Shown here: positions 54,944 through 63,598 of the stretch, one piece after another
Layout of the letters: each line of letters opens with the position of its first letter
How positions within the stretch are numbered: the stretch's first letter is position 1
Source: Variovorax sp. N23
Lineage (GTDB): Bacteria; Pseudomonadota; Gammaproteobacteria; Burkholderiales; Burkholderiaceae_C
Assembly (NCBI RefSeq): GCF_025486315.1
Contig: NZ_JAOOPY010000017.1
Span: forward strand, 1-64,000
DNA length: 64,000 bases
Direction: 5' to 3'
The notes under the pieces: generated by a model
Told to the model about the DNA's origin: nothing
Seen by the model: only the letters and a program-made list of their open reading frames with translations
The model's database searches: none
Made by a program: the position numbers and the translations under genes

Positions 54944-56194
54944 ATGCGTTTCTTCAAGGACCTGAGTCTTTCGGCCTTCACCGCGGGCTTCGTCGCGGTG
55001 CTCGTGGGCTTCACCAGTTCGGTCGTCATCGTCTTCCAGGCCGCGCAGGCCTTCGGCGCCACGCCGGAGATGATCGCGTCGTGGATGTGGGCGCTCGGCC
55101 TCGGCATGGGCCTCGCGTCGGCGTTGCCCTCGCTCTGGCTGCGCAAGCCGGTGATGATCGCGTGGAGCACGCCCGGCGCGGCGGTGCTGGCCACGGCCGG
55201 CGCGGGCTACGGCATGGGCGAGGCGGTCGGCGCCTTCATCGTGTGCGCCGCGCTCATCACGCTGGCCGGCGCCACCGGGTGGTTCGAGCGGGTGATGAAC
55301 CGGATCCCGATGGCCATCGCCTCGGCGCTGCTGGCCGGCGTGCTGGCGCGCTTCGGGCTGTCGGCCTTCGCGGCGGCACAGACCGCGCTGCCGCTGGTGC
55401 TGCTGATGCTCGGCACCTACCTCGTCGGCAAGCGCCTCGTGCCGCGCTATGCGGTGCCGCTCACGTTGGGCGTCGCCATCGCGTATGCGGCGCTGCGGGG
55501 CGAGCTCGCGTGGTCGGCGGTGCACTTCAGCCTGGCGGTGCCGGTGTTCACCATGCCCGTCTTCACCTGGCAGGCGGCGGTGAGCCTGGCGCTGCCCTTG
55601 TTCGTGGTGACGATGGCCTCGCAGAACCTGCCGGGCGTGGCGGCCATCCGCGCGGCGGGCTACGACATGCCGGTCTCGAAGATCATCACGCTCACCGGCG
55701 TGGCGACGCTGGTGCTCGCGCCCTTTGGCGGCTACGCGCTCAACCTGAGCGCCATCACGGCCGCCATCTGCATGGGCCGGGAGGCGCACGAAGACCCGGC
55801 GCGGCGCTACACCGCCGCCGTGAGCTGCGGCGCGATCTATGTCGTGATCGGCCTGTTCGGCGCGGCCGTCACCGGCCTGCTCACCGCCTTCCCGAAGGAA
55901 CTGGTCGCCGCCATCGCCGGGCTGGCGCTGCTGGGCACCATCGGCGGCGGCCTGGCGGCGGCGGTGCGCGACGAGTCGCACCGCGAGGCGGCGCTCATCA
56001 CCTTCCTGGTCACGCTCTCGGGCGTGACCCTCGCCGGCATCGGCTCGGCCTTCTGGGGCGTGGTGGCGGGCGCCGTCGCCCTGGCGATCCAGCAGGGCGG
56101 GAAAAGAGCCGTCGCGGGCAAGGACATCGCGCCTGCCTGCAAGATCAAGCAAGACAGCAAGGTGGCACAACGCGCCGCCGGAAAGACACCATGA
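54944..56194 (+). CDS. benE: BenE-family benzoate/H+ symporter
   Basis: The product is 416 residues with about twelve spans. It starts DLSLSAFTAGFVAVLVGFTS and contains SWMWALGLGMGLASALPSLW, then KPVMIAWSTPGAAVLATAG and VTMASQNLPGVAAIRAAGYD, all BenE signatures. No ben or cat catabolic genes are nearby, so the substrate is unproven. The TGA overlaps the gshB ATG (ATGA), placing gshB under the control of this transcript. Confidence 0.86.
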   Translation: MRFFKDLSLSAFTAGFVAVLVGFTSSVVIVFQAAQAFGATPEMIASWMWALGLGMGLASALPSLWLRKPVMIAWSTPGAAVLATAGAGYGMGEAVGAFIVCAALITLAGATGWFERVMNRIPMAIASALLAGVLARFGLSAFAAAQTALPLVLLMLGTYLVGKRLVPRYAVPLTLGVAIAYAALRGELAWSAVHFSLAVPVFTMPVFTWQAAVSLALPLFVVTMASQNLPGVAAIRAAGYDMPVSKIITLTGVATLVLAPFGGYALNLSAITAAICMGREAHEDPARRYTAAVSCGAIYVVIGLFGAAVTGLLTAFPKELVAAIAGLALLGTIGGGLAAAVRDESHREAALITFLVTLSGVTLAGIGSAFWGVVAGAVALAIQQGGKRAVAGKDIAPACKIKQDSKVAQRAAGKTP

Positions 56195-57150
56195 GCCGCA
56201 ACATCCTCTTCGTCGCCGACCCGCTCGACCAGTTCAAGATCTACAAGGACACGACCTTCTCGATGATGCGCGAGGCGCAGCGCCGTGGCTGGCGCGTCGC
56301 GGCCTGCCTGCCGCAGGACCTGACGTGGAAGTCGGGCGGAGCGGTCATCGCCAACGTGCAGCAGATCACGCTGACCGGCGACGCCAAGACCTGGTACCAC
56401 GTCGACATCGCCGAGTCGAAGGCGCTCAAGGACTTCGACGTCGTGCTGATGCGCAAGGACCCGCCCTTCGATGCCGAATACATCTACGCCACGCACCTGC
56501 TCGAGCAGGCCGAGCGCGAGGGCGCACGCGTGGTCAACAAGCCCCGGGCGCTGCGCGACCACCCGGAAAAGCTCGCGATCATGGAGTTCCCGCAGTTCGT
56601 CACGCCCACGCTGGTGACCCGCAGCGCGGGCGCGGTGCGCGACTTCCACGCCGAACACGGCGACATCATCCTGAAGCCGCTCGACGGCATGGGCGGCATG
56701 GGCATCTTTCGCGTCAAGCAGGACGCGATGAACCTCGGCTCCATCATCGAGACGCTCAACAAGGACGGCGCCGAGACCATCATGGTGCAGCGCTTCGTGC
56801 CGCAGATCGTCGACGGCGACAAGCGCATCCTCATCATCGGCGGCGAGCCCGCGCCCTTCGTGCTGGCGCGCATCCCGCAGGGCACCGAGGTGCGCGGCAA
56901 CCTGGCGGCCGGCGGCAAGGGCGTGGCCCAGCCGCTGACGCCGCGCAACCGCGAGATCGCCGAGACCGTGGGCCGGGCGCTGGCGCCGCGCGGCCTGTTG
57001 CTGATCGGCCTCGACGTGATCGGCGACAGCGTCACCGAGATCAACGTGACCAGCCCGACCTGCTTCCAGGAGATCACCGAGCAGACCGGCTTCGACGTGC
57101 CGGCGATGTTCGTCGATGCGCTGGAGGCGGAATTGAAGAAGGGGCCGTGA
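56191..57150 (+). CDS. gshB: Glutathione synthetase
   Basis: The product is 319 residues. It adds Gly to gamma-glutamylcysteine, completing glutathione. It opens ILFVADPLDQFKIYKDTTFS, has MRKDPPFDAEYIYATHLLEQ, and the ATP-grasp core ILKPLDGMGGMGIFRVKQD. Metal-binding GDSVTEINVTSPTCFQEI is near the end. It overlaps benE by 4 bp, an unusual partner, while gshA lies five genes upstream. It ends 114 bp from the convergent amidotransferase gene. Confidence 0.96.
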   Translation: MSRNILFVADPLDQFKIYKDTTFSMMREAQRRGWRVAACLPQDLTWKSGGAVIANVQQITLTGDAKTWYHVDIAESKALKDFDVVLMRKDPPFDAEYIYATHLLEQAEREGARVVNKPRALRDHPEKLAIMEFPQFVTPTLVTRSAGAVRDFHAEHGDIILKPLDGMGGMGIFRVKQDAMNLGSIIETLNKDGAETIMVQRFVPQIVDGDKRILIIGGEPAPFVLARIPQGTEVRGNLAAGGKGVAQPLTPRNREIAETVGRALAPRGLLLIGLDVIGDSVTEINVTSPTCFQEITEQTGFDVPAMFVDALEAELKKGP

Positions 57151-57264
57151 GGTCGTCGGCTGCCCGCTTGGGTCGCCGGTGGATGTCCTCCCCCATGTCG
57201 TCGCGCGGGAAAGTGCACTGCGTTGTTTTGCGCCAACGCAGCGCCACGGCCCGCCAGGCCGGGG

Positions 57265-58029
57265 TCAGCCCGCCCGTCGGCCGTCCACGAACACCGCGAG
57301 TTCGCCCGCCGAGAACGGCGTCCACTGCTCGTTGGTCGTCAGCGGCGCGGTCACGATCACGGCGACGCGGTCGTCGGGTGTCGTGTGTTGCGCGAAGTCC
57401 ATCTGCACATCCTCGTCGGCCAGCTTCGCCAGCGTGAACGGGTGCTGCCGCTCGATGTACCAGAGCTTCGTCGACGCATGCGCCCACAGCGCCTGCCCGT
57501 TCGACAGCATGAAGTTGAAGGTGCCGTGCCTGGCCAGTTGCGGCGCCAGTTCGCGCAGCGTCAGCGTGAGTTCGGCGACGCTGGGCACGTCGGCATGCGA
57601 CTTGGCCAGCTCCTGCATGAGCCAGCAGAAGGCGTGCTCGCTGTCGGTGTCGCCCACGGGGTGGAAGTTGCCGTGCAGCCGCGGCCGGAAGTCCTTCAGG
57701 TCGCCGTTGTGCGCGAACACCCAGTAGCGGCCCCACAGCTCGCGCACGAAGGGGTGGCAGTTCTGCAGGTTGACGCGGCCCTGCGTCGCCTTGCGGATGT
57801 GCGCGATCACGTTGCGGCTGCGGATCGGGTAGCGGCGGATCAGCTCGGCCACCGGTGACTCGCAGGCCGGCAGGTGGTCGACGAAGTGGCGCAGCCCGCG
57901 GTCCTCGAAGAAGGCGATGCCCCAGCCGTCGGCATGGTGGTCGGTGCGGCCGCCGCGCTGCGCGAAGCCGGTGAAGCTGAAGGTCACGTCGGTCGGCGTG
58001 TTGCAGTTCATGCCGAGCAGTTGGCACAT
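57265..58029 (-). CDS. Class II glutamine amidotransferase (YafJ-like)
   Basis: The product is 254 residues. Cys2 (MCQLLGMNC) would be the Ntn nucleophile after Met removal. GGRTDHHADGWGIAFFEDRG, VIAHIRKATQGRVNLQNCHP and WVFAHNGDL form the glutaminase fold of the YafJ/EgtC branch. The family is a free-standing glutaminase or amide hydrolase; YafJ-like proteins may handle gamma-glutamyl compounds, and glutathione genes adjoin. It starts 5 bp behind the DHA2 gene stop. Confidence 0.88.
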   Translation of the reverse strand: MCQLLGMNCNTPTDVTFSFTGFAQRGGRTDHHADGWGIAFFEDRGLRHFVDHLPACESPVAELIRRYPIRSRNVIAHIRKATQGRVNLQNCHPFVRELWGRYWVFAHNGDLKDFRPRLHGNFHPVGDTDSEHAFCWLMQELAKSHADVPSVAELTLTLRELAPQLARHGTFNFMLSNGQALWAHASTKLWYIERQHPFTLAKLADEDVQMDFAQHTTPDDRVAVIVTAPLTTNEQWTPFSAGELAVFVDGRRAG

Positions 58030-58033
58030 GGGT

Positions 58034-59494
58034 TCAGGTCTCCTGTCGCGCGGGCAATGGGGCGCGCAGCTGCCAGGCCGCGCAGATGGCCAGGGCGCAC
58101 AGCGCCGAGAGCATGAAGAACACCTCGTTGAACGCCGTCAGCCGCGCCGGGCTGCTGGCCGCCTGCGCGAGCGAATCGCCATGCGCCGCCAGCCGCCACT
58201 CCAGGGCGATGGCGCACAGGCTCACGCCGGCCGCACCGCCGAGCATGCGCAGGAAGCTGATGGCGCTGGCGCCCTGCGGGATGAGCGGCTTGGCCAGCGG
58301 GCGCATCGCGCCCAGGTTGAGCGACGGCAGGATGAAGCCCAGCCCGATGCGCCCGATGATCGCGAAGGCCACCAGCAGCCACAGCGTGCTGCCCAGCGTG
58401 AGCACCTTCATCAGCGCGAAGGACAGGGCCAGCAGCGCCAGCCCGATGCTCACCAGCAGCCAGGTCGCATGCCGATCGGCCAGCCGGCCGACGCCGGCGA
58501 TGGTGATGGCCAGCACGATGCCCGCGGGCAGCATGATGGTGCCCACATGCGAGGCCGACAGGTGCAGCGCGACCTGCATGTACACCGGCAGCAGGTAGGT
58601 CGAGCCGAACAGCGCCGCGCCGTAGATGAACGACACCACGCTGCCCATCGCGAACGGCCGGTAGCCGAAGAGCGCCATGTTCATGAGCGGCGCGCCGCCA
58701 CCGGCCGCCAGGCGCTTCTGCCACCACACGAACAGGGCCAGCGACAGCACGGCGCTCACCAGAAGCAGGGCGGCCTCGATCGGCGCGTTGCCGCGCAGTT
58801 CGACCAGGCCATTGAGCAGGCACAGCGTGCCGACCAGCCCGATGAGCAGGCCGCGCCAGTCCAGCCCGCCCGCGCGCGCGGCGGTCACGCCGCCGGGGGC
58901 CGTGGTCGGCACGAACTTGTAGGCCAGCCAGATCGAGGCCAGGCAGAACGGCACCACCATGAAGAAGATCGAGCGCCAGCCGAACAGGTCGACCAGCACG
59001 CCGCCGATGCTCGGTCCGATGGCCGGTGCCAGCACCACGCCCATGCCGAAGATGCCGCTGGCGCGGCCCTGCTCGTGCGGCTCGAAGGCGCGCAGGATGA
59101 TGATGGCGGGAATCGGCTGCACCACGCCCGCGGCCAGCCCTTCGGCCACGCGCGCCAGCAGCACCAGCGAGAAGTCGTTGGCCAGCCCGCCGGCGACGCC
59201 GCCGGCCAGCAGCAGCACCATCGTGCCGACATAGGTGCGCCGGTAGCCGTAGCGGCCCAGCAGCCAGGGCGTGGTGAGCATCGACACCGTCATCGCGACC
59301 ATGAAGCCCGAACTCACCCACTGCGCGCGTTCCTGGCCGAGCGCGAAGTGGTGGCTCATGCCCGGGATCGCCACGTTCACGATGGTCGAGGACATGATCG
59401 ATGCCATCGTGCCGACCATCACGGAGAGCAGGAGGAACCAGCGGTAACGCTCGCCATAGCGGCTGCGCAGCGAGGGAAGAGGGGTGTCGTTCAT
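58034..59494 (-). CDS. MFS transporter, DHA2 (EmrB/QacA) family
   Basis: The product is 486 residues with about 14 spans. GTMASIMSSTIVNVAIPGMS is helix 1 with the family's Asn/Pro pattern, and RYGYRRTYVGTMVLLLAGG carries the loop 2-3 motif. GMGVVLAPAIGPSIGGVLVD is motif C of drug/proton antiporters. It should export hydrophobic or cationic drugs. There is no membrane-fusion EmrA gene beside it, so it may work alone. ATG 59494 is divergent from the metallopeptidase gene. Confidence 0.9.
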   Translation of the reverse strand: MNDTPLPSLRSRYGERYRWFLLLSVMVGTMASIMSSTIVNVAIPGMSHHFALGQERAQWVSSGFMVAMTVSMLTTPWLLGRYGYRRTYVGTMVLLLAGGVAGGLANDFSLVLLARVAEGLAAGVVQPIPAIIILRAFEPHEQGRASGIFGMGVVLAPAIGPSIGGVLVDLFGWRSIFFMVVPFCLASIWLAYKFVPTTAPGGVTAARAGGLDWRGLLIGLVGTLCLLNGLVELRGNAPIEAALLLVSAVLSLALFVWWQKRLAAGGGAPLMNMALFGYRPFAMGSVVSFIYGAALFGSTYLLPVYMQVALHLSASHVGTIMLPAGIVLAITIAGVGRLADRHATWLLVSIGLALLALSFALMKVLTLGSTLWLLVAFAIIGRIGLGFILPSLNLGAMRPLAKPLIPQGASAISFLRMLGGAAGVSLCAIALEWRLAAHGDSLAQAASSPARLTAFNEVFFMLSALCALAICAAWQLRAPLPARQET

Positions 59495-59652
59495 CGGGTC
59501 GGGCGGTCGGCGGCACGGCCGTGTTGGCCTGTCCTACAAGGATACGGGCCTTTGCGCGGCGGGGCGCCGACGCGCGGCGCGGACAATGCTGGAGCTGTCT
59601 CACCCGTTGCGCCGACGCACCGTGGCGCAATCACACGAAAAGAACATACCCC

Positions 59653-61131
59653 ATGGATTCCATCCTCCACGACAGCGGCCAGCCCGCCGCGTCGAACGAA
59701 CCGGCCGACGCGCCGGCGGGCGGTAGCCAGTCGCTGGCCGCCGACCTGCGCGCGCCCACCATCAGCCGCGCCTACCAGTGCCAGTGCGGCCGCCCCGTCT
59801 TCCTCGGCAACAGCCAGTGCCTGGCCTGCCGCACGCCACTGGGCTACGTCACCGAGCGCCTGGGCGTCGTGCCGCTGGCTCCAGCCACGCACGACGGCGC
59901 CGAACCCGATACCTTCACCGTCTTCGGCGACACCGGCGGCAGGGCGTGGCGCCGCTGCGCCAACTTCCTGACCGCGGCAGGCTGCAACTGGATGGTGCCG
60001 GCACCGCGCGCCGGCGACGATCCGTCCTTCACCACCGACGGGCTCGCGCCCGGCTTCTGCCTGTCGTGCAGCGCCACGCGCACCATCCCCGATCTCTCGG
60101 TCGCGTCCAACGGCAACCTGTGGCGCAAGCTCGAGCAGGCCAAGCGCCGCCTGCTCTCGCAACTGCTCGCGCTCGGGCTCCCGGTGGTCACGCGCCATGC
60201 CGACCCGGTACACGGCCTGGCCTTCGACTTCCTGGGCAACGTGCCGGGTGGGCCGCACGTGCTCACCGGGCATGAAGAGGGCCTGATCACGCTCAATGCC
60301 GAAGAGGCCGAGGACGCCGTGCGCGAGCGCATCCGTGCCGAGATGCGCGAGCCCTACCGCACGCTGGTCGGCCACTTCCGCCACGAGATCGGCCACTACT
60401 ACTGGGACCTGCTGGTCTTCCCCACGCCCTGGGTCGACGACTTCCGCGCGCTGTTCGGCGACGAGCGGGCCGACTACGCCACCGCCCTGCGCACGCACTA
60501 CGAGAACGGCCCGCCGGCCGATTGGGCGAACCGCTTCGTCACCAGTTACGCGAGTTCGCACCCATGGGAAGACTGGGCCGAGACCTGGGCGCACTACCTG
60601 CACATGGCCGACACGGCCGACACCGCGATGAGCTTCGGTGTCGATGCGCAGAACGTGGAGCTCGCGAGCGACCTGTTCGAGCCCGCCGACCTGTGGCAGC
60701 CCGATCATCCCGGCGCGATGAAGTTTCTCGACTTCCTCAACGGCTGGGTGCGGCTCACCAACGTGCTCAACGAACTCTCGCGCAGCATGGGCCAGCCCGA
60801 CTACTACCCCTTCGTGCTGCCGCGCGCGGCCGTGGGCAAGCTGCAGTTCATCCACCAGGTGATCACCGAGCAGCGGCAGCGCCGCCAGACAGGCGCTGCG
60901 CAGTCGGCGGGCACGGGCACCGATGTGGCGTTGGATGCGTCCGCATCGGTGGCCACGCCCCCGCGGGCGATCGAGACGGTCGGTACGACCGAGGGCCCAG
61001 CCCAGGGACAAGGCCAGGGACAGGGACAGGCGCAGACGCAGACGCAGGCGCAACAGCCCTTCTTCCAGACCGGCCTGCAGCAGAACCAGGGCCTGTTCGA
61101 GCACGGCACGGGCGCGGTGCAGCAGCACTGA
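59653..61131 (+). CDS. Zinc-ribbon putative metallopeptidase (DUF2248/Peptidase_Mx type)
   Basis: The product is 492 residues. The N-terminal zinc-ribbon has YQCQCGRPVFLGNSQCLACR, and further Cys appear in RRCANFLTAAGCNW and CLSCSATRTIP. The peptidase core contains HEIGH (residues 244-248) in HFRHEIGHYYWDLLVFPTPW, with a possible downstream Glu in SHPWEDWAETWAHYLHMADT. The tail (from about residue 430) is low-complexity Gly-Gln/Thr-Gln repeats. No signal peptide is present, so it is probably cytoplasmic. The family function is not established; the start at ATG 59653 is chosen because the zinc ribbon follows soon after. Confidence 0.82.
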   Translation: MDSILHDSGQPAASNEPADAPAGGSQSLAADLRAPTISRAYQCQCGRPVFLGNSQCLACRTPLGYVTERLGVVPLAPATHDGAEPDTFTVFGDTGGRAWRRCANFLTAAGCNWMVPAPRAGDDPSFTTDGLAPGFCLSCSATRTIPDLSVASNGNLWRKLEQAKRRLLSQLLALGLPVVTRHADPVHGLAFDFLGNVPGGPHVLTGHEEGLITLNAEEAEDAVRERIRAEMREPYRTLVGHFRHEIGHYYWDLLVFPTPWVDDFRALFGDERADYATALRTHYENGPPADWANRFVTSYASSHPWEDWAETWAHYLHMADTADTAMSFGVDAQNVELASDLFEPADLWQPDHPGAMKFLDFLNGWVRLTNVLNELSRSMGQPDYYPFVLPRAAVGKLQFIHQVITEQRQRRQTGAAQSAGTGTDVALDASASVATPPRAIETVGTTEGPAQGQGQGQGQAQTQTQAQQPFFQTGLQQNQGLFEHGTGAVQQH

Positions 61132-61146
61132 GAGGCCGAGGGCCGA

Positions 61147-61368
61147 TCAGATGGTGCGCTCGGCCGCCGCGGCGCAGCGCGCGCAGATGCACGCCAGGCC
61201 GCGCGCGGCCTCGGGCACGCGCTGCTTGAGCGCGTCGTCGAAGCGCGCCGTCATGCACCAGCACGGCCCCTGTGCCACGCCGGTCAGCCGCTCGATCTCC
61301 ATCGCGCAGGCGTTCGTGGCCCCGCAGAGCGGGCAGCGGGTCGGGTCGACGGGGGGTGATTCGGGCAT
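61147..61368 (-). CDS. Cysteine-rich CWC-family small protein
   Basis: The product is 73 residues with eight Cys: CPLCGATNACAMEIE, then GPCWCMTARFDD (the CWC motif) and LACICARCAAAAE. It is likely to bind zinc or another metal. Such proteins are widespread in betaproteobacteria with no assigned role. It converges on the metallopeptidase gene 15 bp away and is followed on the same strand by an L,D-transpeptidase gene. Confidence 0.8.
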   Translation of the reverse strand: MPESPPVDPTRCPLCGATNACAMEIERLTGVAQGPCWCMTARFDDALKQRVPEAARGLACICARCAAAAERTI

Positions 61369-61400
61369 GGCGCGATTGTCGTGCCCGATCGGCCGCGTGC

Positions 61401-62030
61401 TCAGCGCGCCTCGTCGTCGCCCAGAAAGGCGAAATGCGAGGACATCGGGCTCGACTCCGGCAGCACGTACACCACGCCGTGTCGCGTGCCCAGCGCCGGC
61501 TTCACCTGCGCGTCGTAGAAGGCGGCAGGCACGTTGATGCAGCCATAGGAGATGCGGTTGTCCGCCACGCTCGGCGAGGCCAGCCGCTGCAGCCGCCATT
61601 CCGCCTTGTTCGTCGCGCGCACGCGGTGCATGGAGATCGCCGCGTCGTAGTCGACCCACACGATGTCCTCGCCCGAGGTGTTGCGGCCAGGCTCGGACAC
61701 GAAGCGGCCCGCAGGCGTGGTGCGCTCGTGCGGCTCGATCCTCGCCATGGGCCGCTCGCCGATGCCGGGCACCGAGGCATCTCCGGAGGCCAGGCCGAGC
61801 AGCACCGGCGACGACGCCTTCAGCTCGCCCCGGGCGCCATAGACGAAAAGGCGCGCATTTTTCTTGTCGATCACCGCGAAGGGCTGCTGCTGGTTGTCGC
61901 CCGCGGCCACGGCGCGCCGTGCGAACGCGGCCGCGTCGGGGTCACCGGGCGCCGCATGGGCCGGCAGCTGCGCTGCGCCGCAGAGCAGCGACACCGCAAC
62001 GAGTCGAGGCAGAAGAGGGGGCGAGGGCAT
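61401..62030 (-). CDS. L,D-transpeptidase family protein (YkuD domain)
   Basis: The product is 209 residues. The signal peptide is LVAVSLLCGAAQLPAHAAPG. The YkuD domain runs from about residue 50 (FAVIDKKNARLFVYGARGEL), with His135 in AISMHRVRAT and nucleophile Cys164 in ISYGCINVPAAFY. The usual HGT motif is modified (the sequence around 101 is HERTTPAGRF). It would cross-link peptidoglycan or attach lipoproteins in the periplasm. ATG 62030 is preceded by GAGGGC. Confidence 0.86.
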   Translation of the reverse strand: MPSPPLLPRLVAVSLLCGAAQLPAHAAPGDPDAAAFARRAVAAGDNQQQPFAVIDKKNARLFVYGARGELKASSPVLLGLASGDASVPGIGERPMARIEPHERTTPAGRFVSEPGRNTSGEDIVWVDYDAAISMHRVRATNKAEWRLQRLASPSVADNRISYGCINVPAAFYDAQVKPALGTRHGVVYVLPESSPMSSHFAFLGDDEAR

Positions 62031-62104
62031 GACGCGGTCCCGTGATCGTGAAGGGAAGGACGACGGGCCGGGCATCGCATGCGGTAGCCGGCCCTCGTTG
62101 CCTG

Positions 62105-62122
62105 GCAAGGCCTCGGCCTTGC
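62105..62122. terminator. Hairpin between the low-complexity protein and L,D-transpeptidase genes
   Basis: GCAAGGCC (62105-62112) and GGCCTTGC (62115-62122) are perfectly complementary, with the innermost bases unpaired in a tight loop. No T-run follows on the minus strand, so it may only attenuate or protect the message. Confidence 0.35.
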
Positions 62123-62130
62123 GGCCAGCC

Positions 62131-62415
62131 TCAGTTGCGGTCCGCGCGCGCCGGGCGCATGGCGGGCTCGGCGGGCGCGTTCGGCGCCTGAGCCGGCGTC
62201 GTGGCCGCGCCGCTGTTCATCGGCATGGTGCCCGTCGCGCTGCTCGGGCCGGTGGGGGTGCCGGTGGTGCCCATCGGCGTGCCCTGCTGCGTCTGTTGGC
62301 CGGCGCCGGTGGCGGGGTTCGCGACGTTGGGGTTCGGCGGATTGCCCTGCGCCATGGCGACGCCGGCGGCGCCCATCAGCAGAGCGGCGAGAAGGGGAGC
62401 GGTGCGCTTGATCAT
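62131..62415 (-). CDS. Small secreted Pro/Thr/Gln/Gly-rich protein
   Basis: The product is 94 residues. A signal peptide, RTAPLLAALLMGAAGVAMAQ, is followed by a low-complexity mature part (NPPNPNVANPATGAGQQTQ, TGTPTGPSSATGTMPM and APNAPAEPAMRP). No domain is recognised and the mature chain is probably disordered. ATG 62415 has AAGGAGA nine bases upstream, supporting a real gene. It may be co-transcribed with the L,D-transpeptidase downstream, so a cell-envelope role is possible. Confidence 0.65.
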   Translation of the reverse strand: MIKRTAPLLAALLMGAAGVAMAQGNPPNPNVANPATGAGQQTQQGTPMGTTGTPTGPSSATGTMPMNSGAATTPAQAPNAPAEPAMRPARADRN

Positions 62416-62621
62416 GATGAATCTCCTTGGATGAATGAGAAGGGATCGAACCGGAGAACCCGGTGCCGTCGTCTCGACAGCTGCGTTCAGCCTATGCAGC
62501 CCCCGCGTTGCTCCCGTCGTCCCGGCGCGCGGTGCCATGTAGGAGAGGCCTGCCCCTGGCTGTGGCGCAGGGCACTGCGCCACTGACGGCCGAGGCCGGC
62601 GTCGCCATTCGCGGGGGTGGT

Positions 62622-63494
62622 TCAGACCTTGGGCGGCGGCTTGCGCAGCGCATCGCGCAGGCCGCCCACGATGCCGGCCTGCGTTGGCCGCGCACGCGTC
62701 ACCATGCCGATCTCGCGATGGAAGGTCGCGTCGCCCAGCGTGACGACGCGCACGCCTTCGGGCACGCGCCAGTTGGCGCGCACGCGTGGCAGCAGGGCGG
62801 CGCCCATGCCCAGGCCGACCAGCTGCACGATGCCTTCGAGCTCGTCCATTTCCACGGCGTCCTGCACCTCGATGGCTTCGCTGCGCAGGAAGCGGTCGAC
62901 CAGCCGGCCGCCGAAGGACGCGCGGTCATAGCGCAGGAAAGGCTCGCTGCCGAGAATGCGGCGCCAGTCACGCCCCTTGGCCTGCGGCGGCGCGAGCAGC
63001 ACGAAAGGTTCCTGCCACAGCGGTTCCCACACCAGCTCGGGTGGCAGGCTGAAGGGCGGCCGGATCATCACGGCGGCGTCGAGCTCGCCGGCGTCGACCA
63101 TGCCCAGCAGCGTCAGCGACACGCCCGGCACCACGCGCAGCCGCAGCTGCGGAACGCTGCGCCGCAGTGCGACCAGCGCGGCCGGCAGCCCGCCCGCCTG
63201 CACCGAGGCGATGGCGCCGATGCGCAGCGCGACCGAGAAGTCCGCCGCGCCCGGCCCGGCGTGCAACTGATCGGCCATGAGCACCAGCGCTTCGGCGCGT
63301 GCGAGCGTGTCGCGGCCGGCCTCGTTGAGCAGGGCGGTGCGGCCCGCCCGGTCGAACAGCGCGAAGCCCAGCGAGGCTTCGAGCCGCTGGATCTGCGCGC
63401 TCACGGCCGATTGCGTGAGCCCGATGCGTTCGCCGGCGCGCGAGAAGGTGCCGTGGCGCGCCACGGCGATGAAGGTGCGCAGTTCCTTGAGCAT
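62622..63494 (-). CDS. LysR-family transcriptional regulator
   Basis: The product is 290 residues. The helix-turn-helix is FSRAGERIGLTQSAVSAQIQ, followed by RLEASLGFALFDRAGRTALL. The effector domain begins SVALRIGAIASVQAGGLPAA. It is divergent from the VOC gene starting at 63599 with about 105 bp between, an A/T-rich gap for this genome (AAAAATATATCG near 63530), so it probably controls that gene. The inducer is not known. Confidence 0.9.
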   Translation of the reverse strand: MLKELRTFIAVARHGTFSRAGERIGLTQSAVSAQIQRLEASLGFALFDRAGRTALLNEAGRDTLARAEALVLMADQLHAGPGAADFSVALRIGAIASVQAGGLPAALVALRRSVPQLRLRVVPGVSLTLLGMVDAGELDAAVMIRPPFSLPPELVWEPLWQEPFVLLAPPQAKGRDWRRILGSEPFLRYDRASFGGRLVDRFLRSEAIEVQDAVEMDELEGIVQLVGLGMGAALLPRVRANWRVPEGVRVVTLGDATFHREIGMVTRARPTQAGIVGGLRDALRKPPPKV

Positions 63495-63598
63495 CGGTAC
63501 CGATCGATGAAAGTGATGAGTCAGAGAAAAATATATCGTTTTTCAGCGTCAGCGGATTTTCCTAGACTTGCCGGTTTCCGTTCCAACCAATACGCCCC
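63495..63598. promoter_or_regulatory. Divergent control region of LysR and VOC genes
   Basis: This 104-bp gap has a clearly A/T-rich stretch (AGAGAAAAATATATCGTTTT near 63524). Such a stretch is where a LysR-type dyad and overlapping promoters would be expected. No exact T-N11-A palindrome was fixed by eye. Confidence 0.4.
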
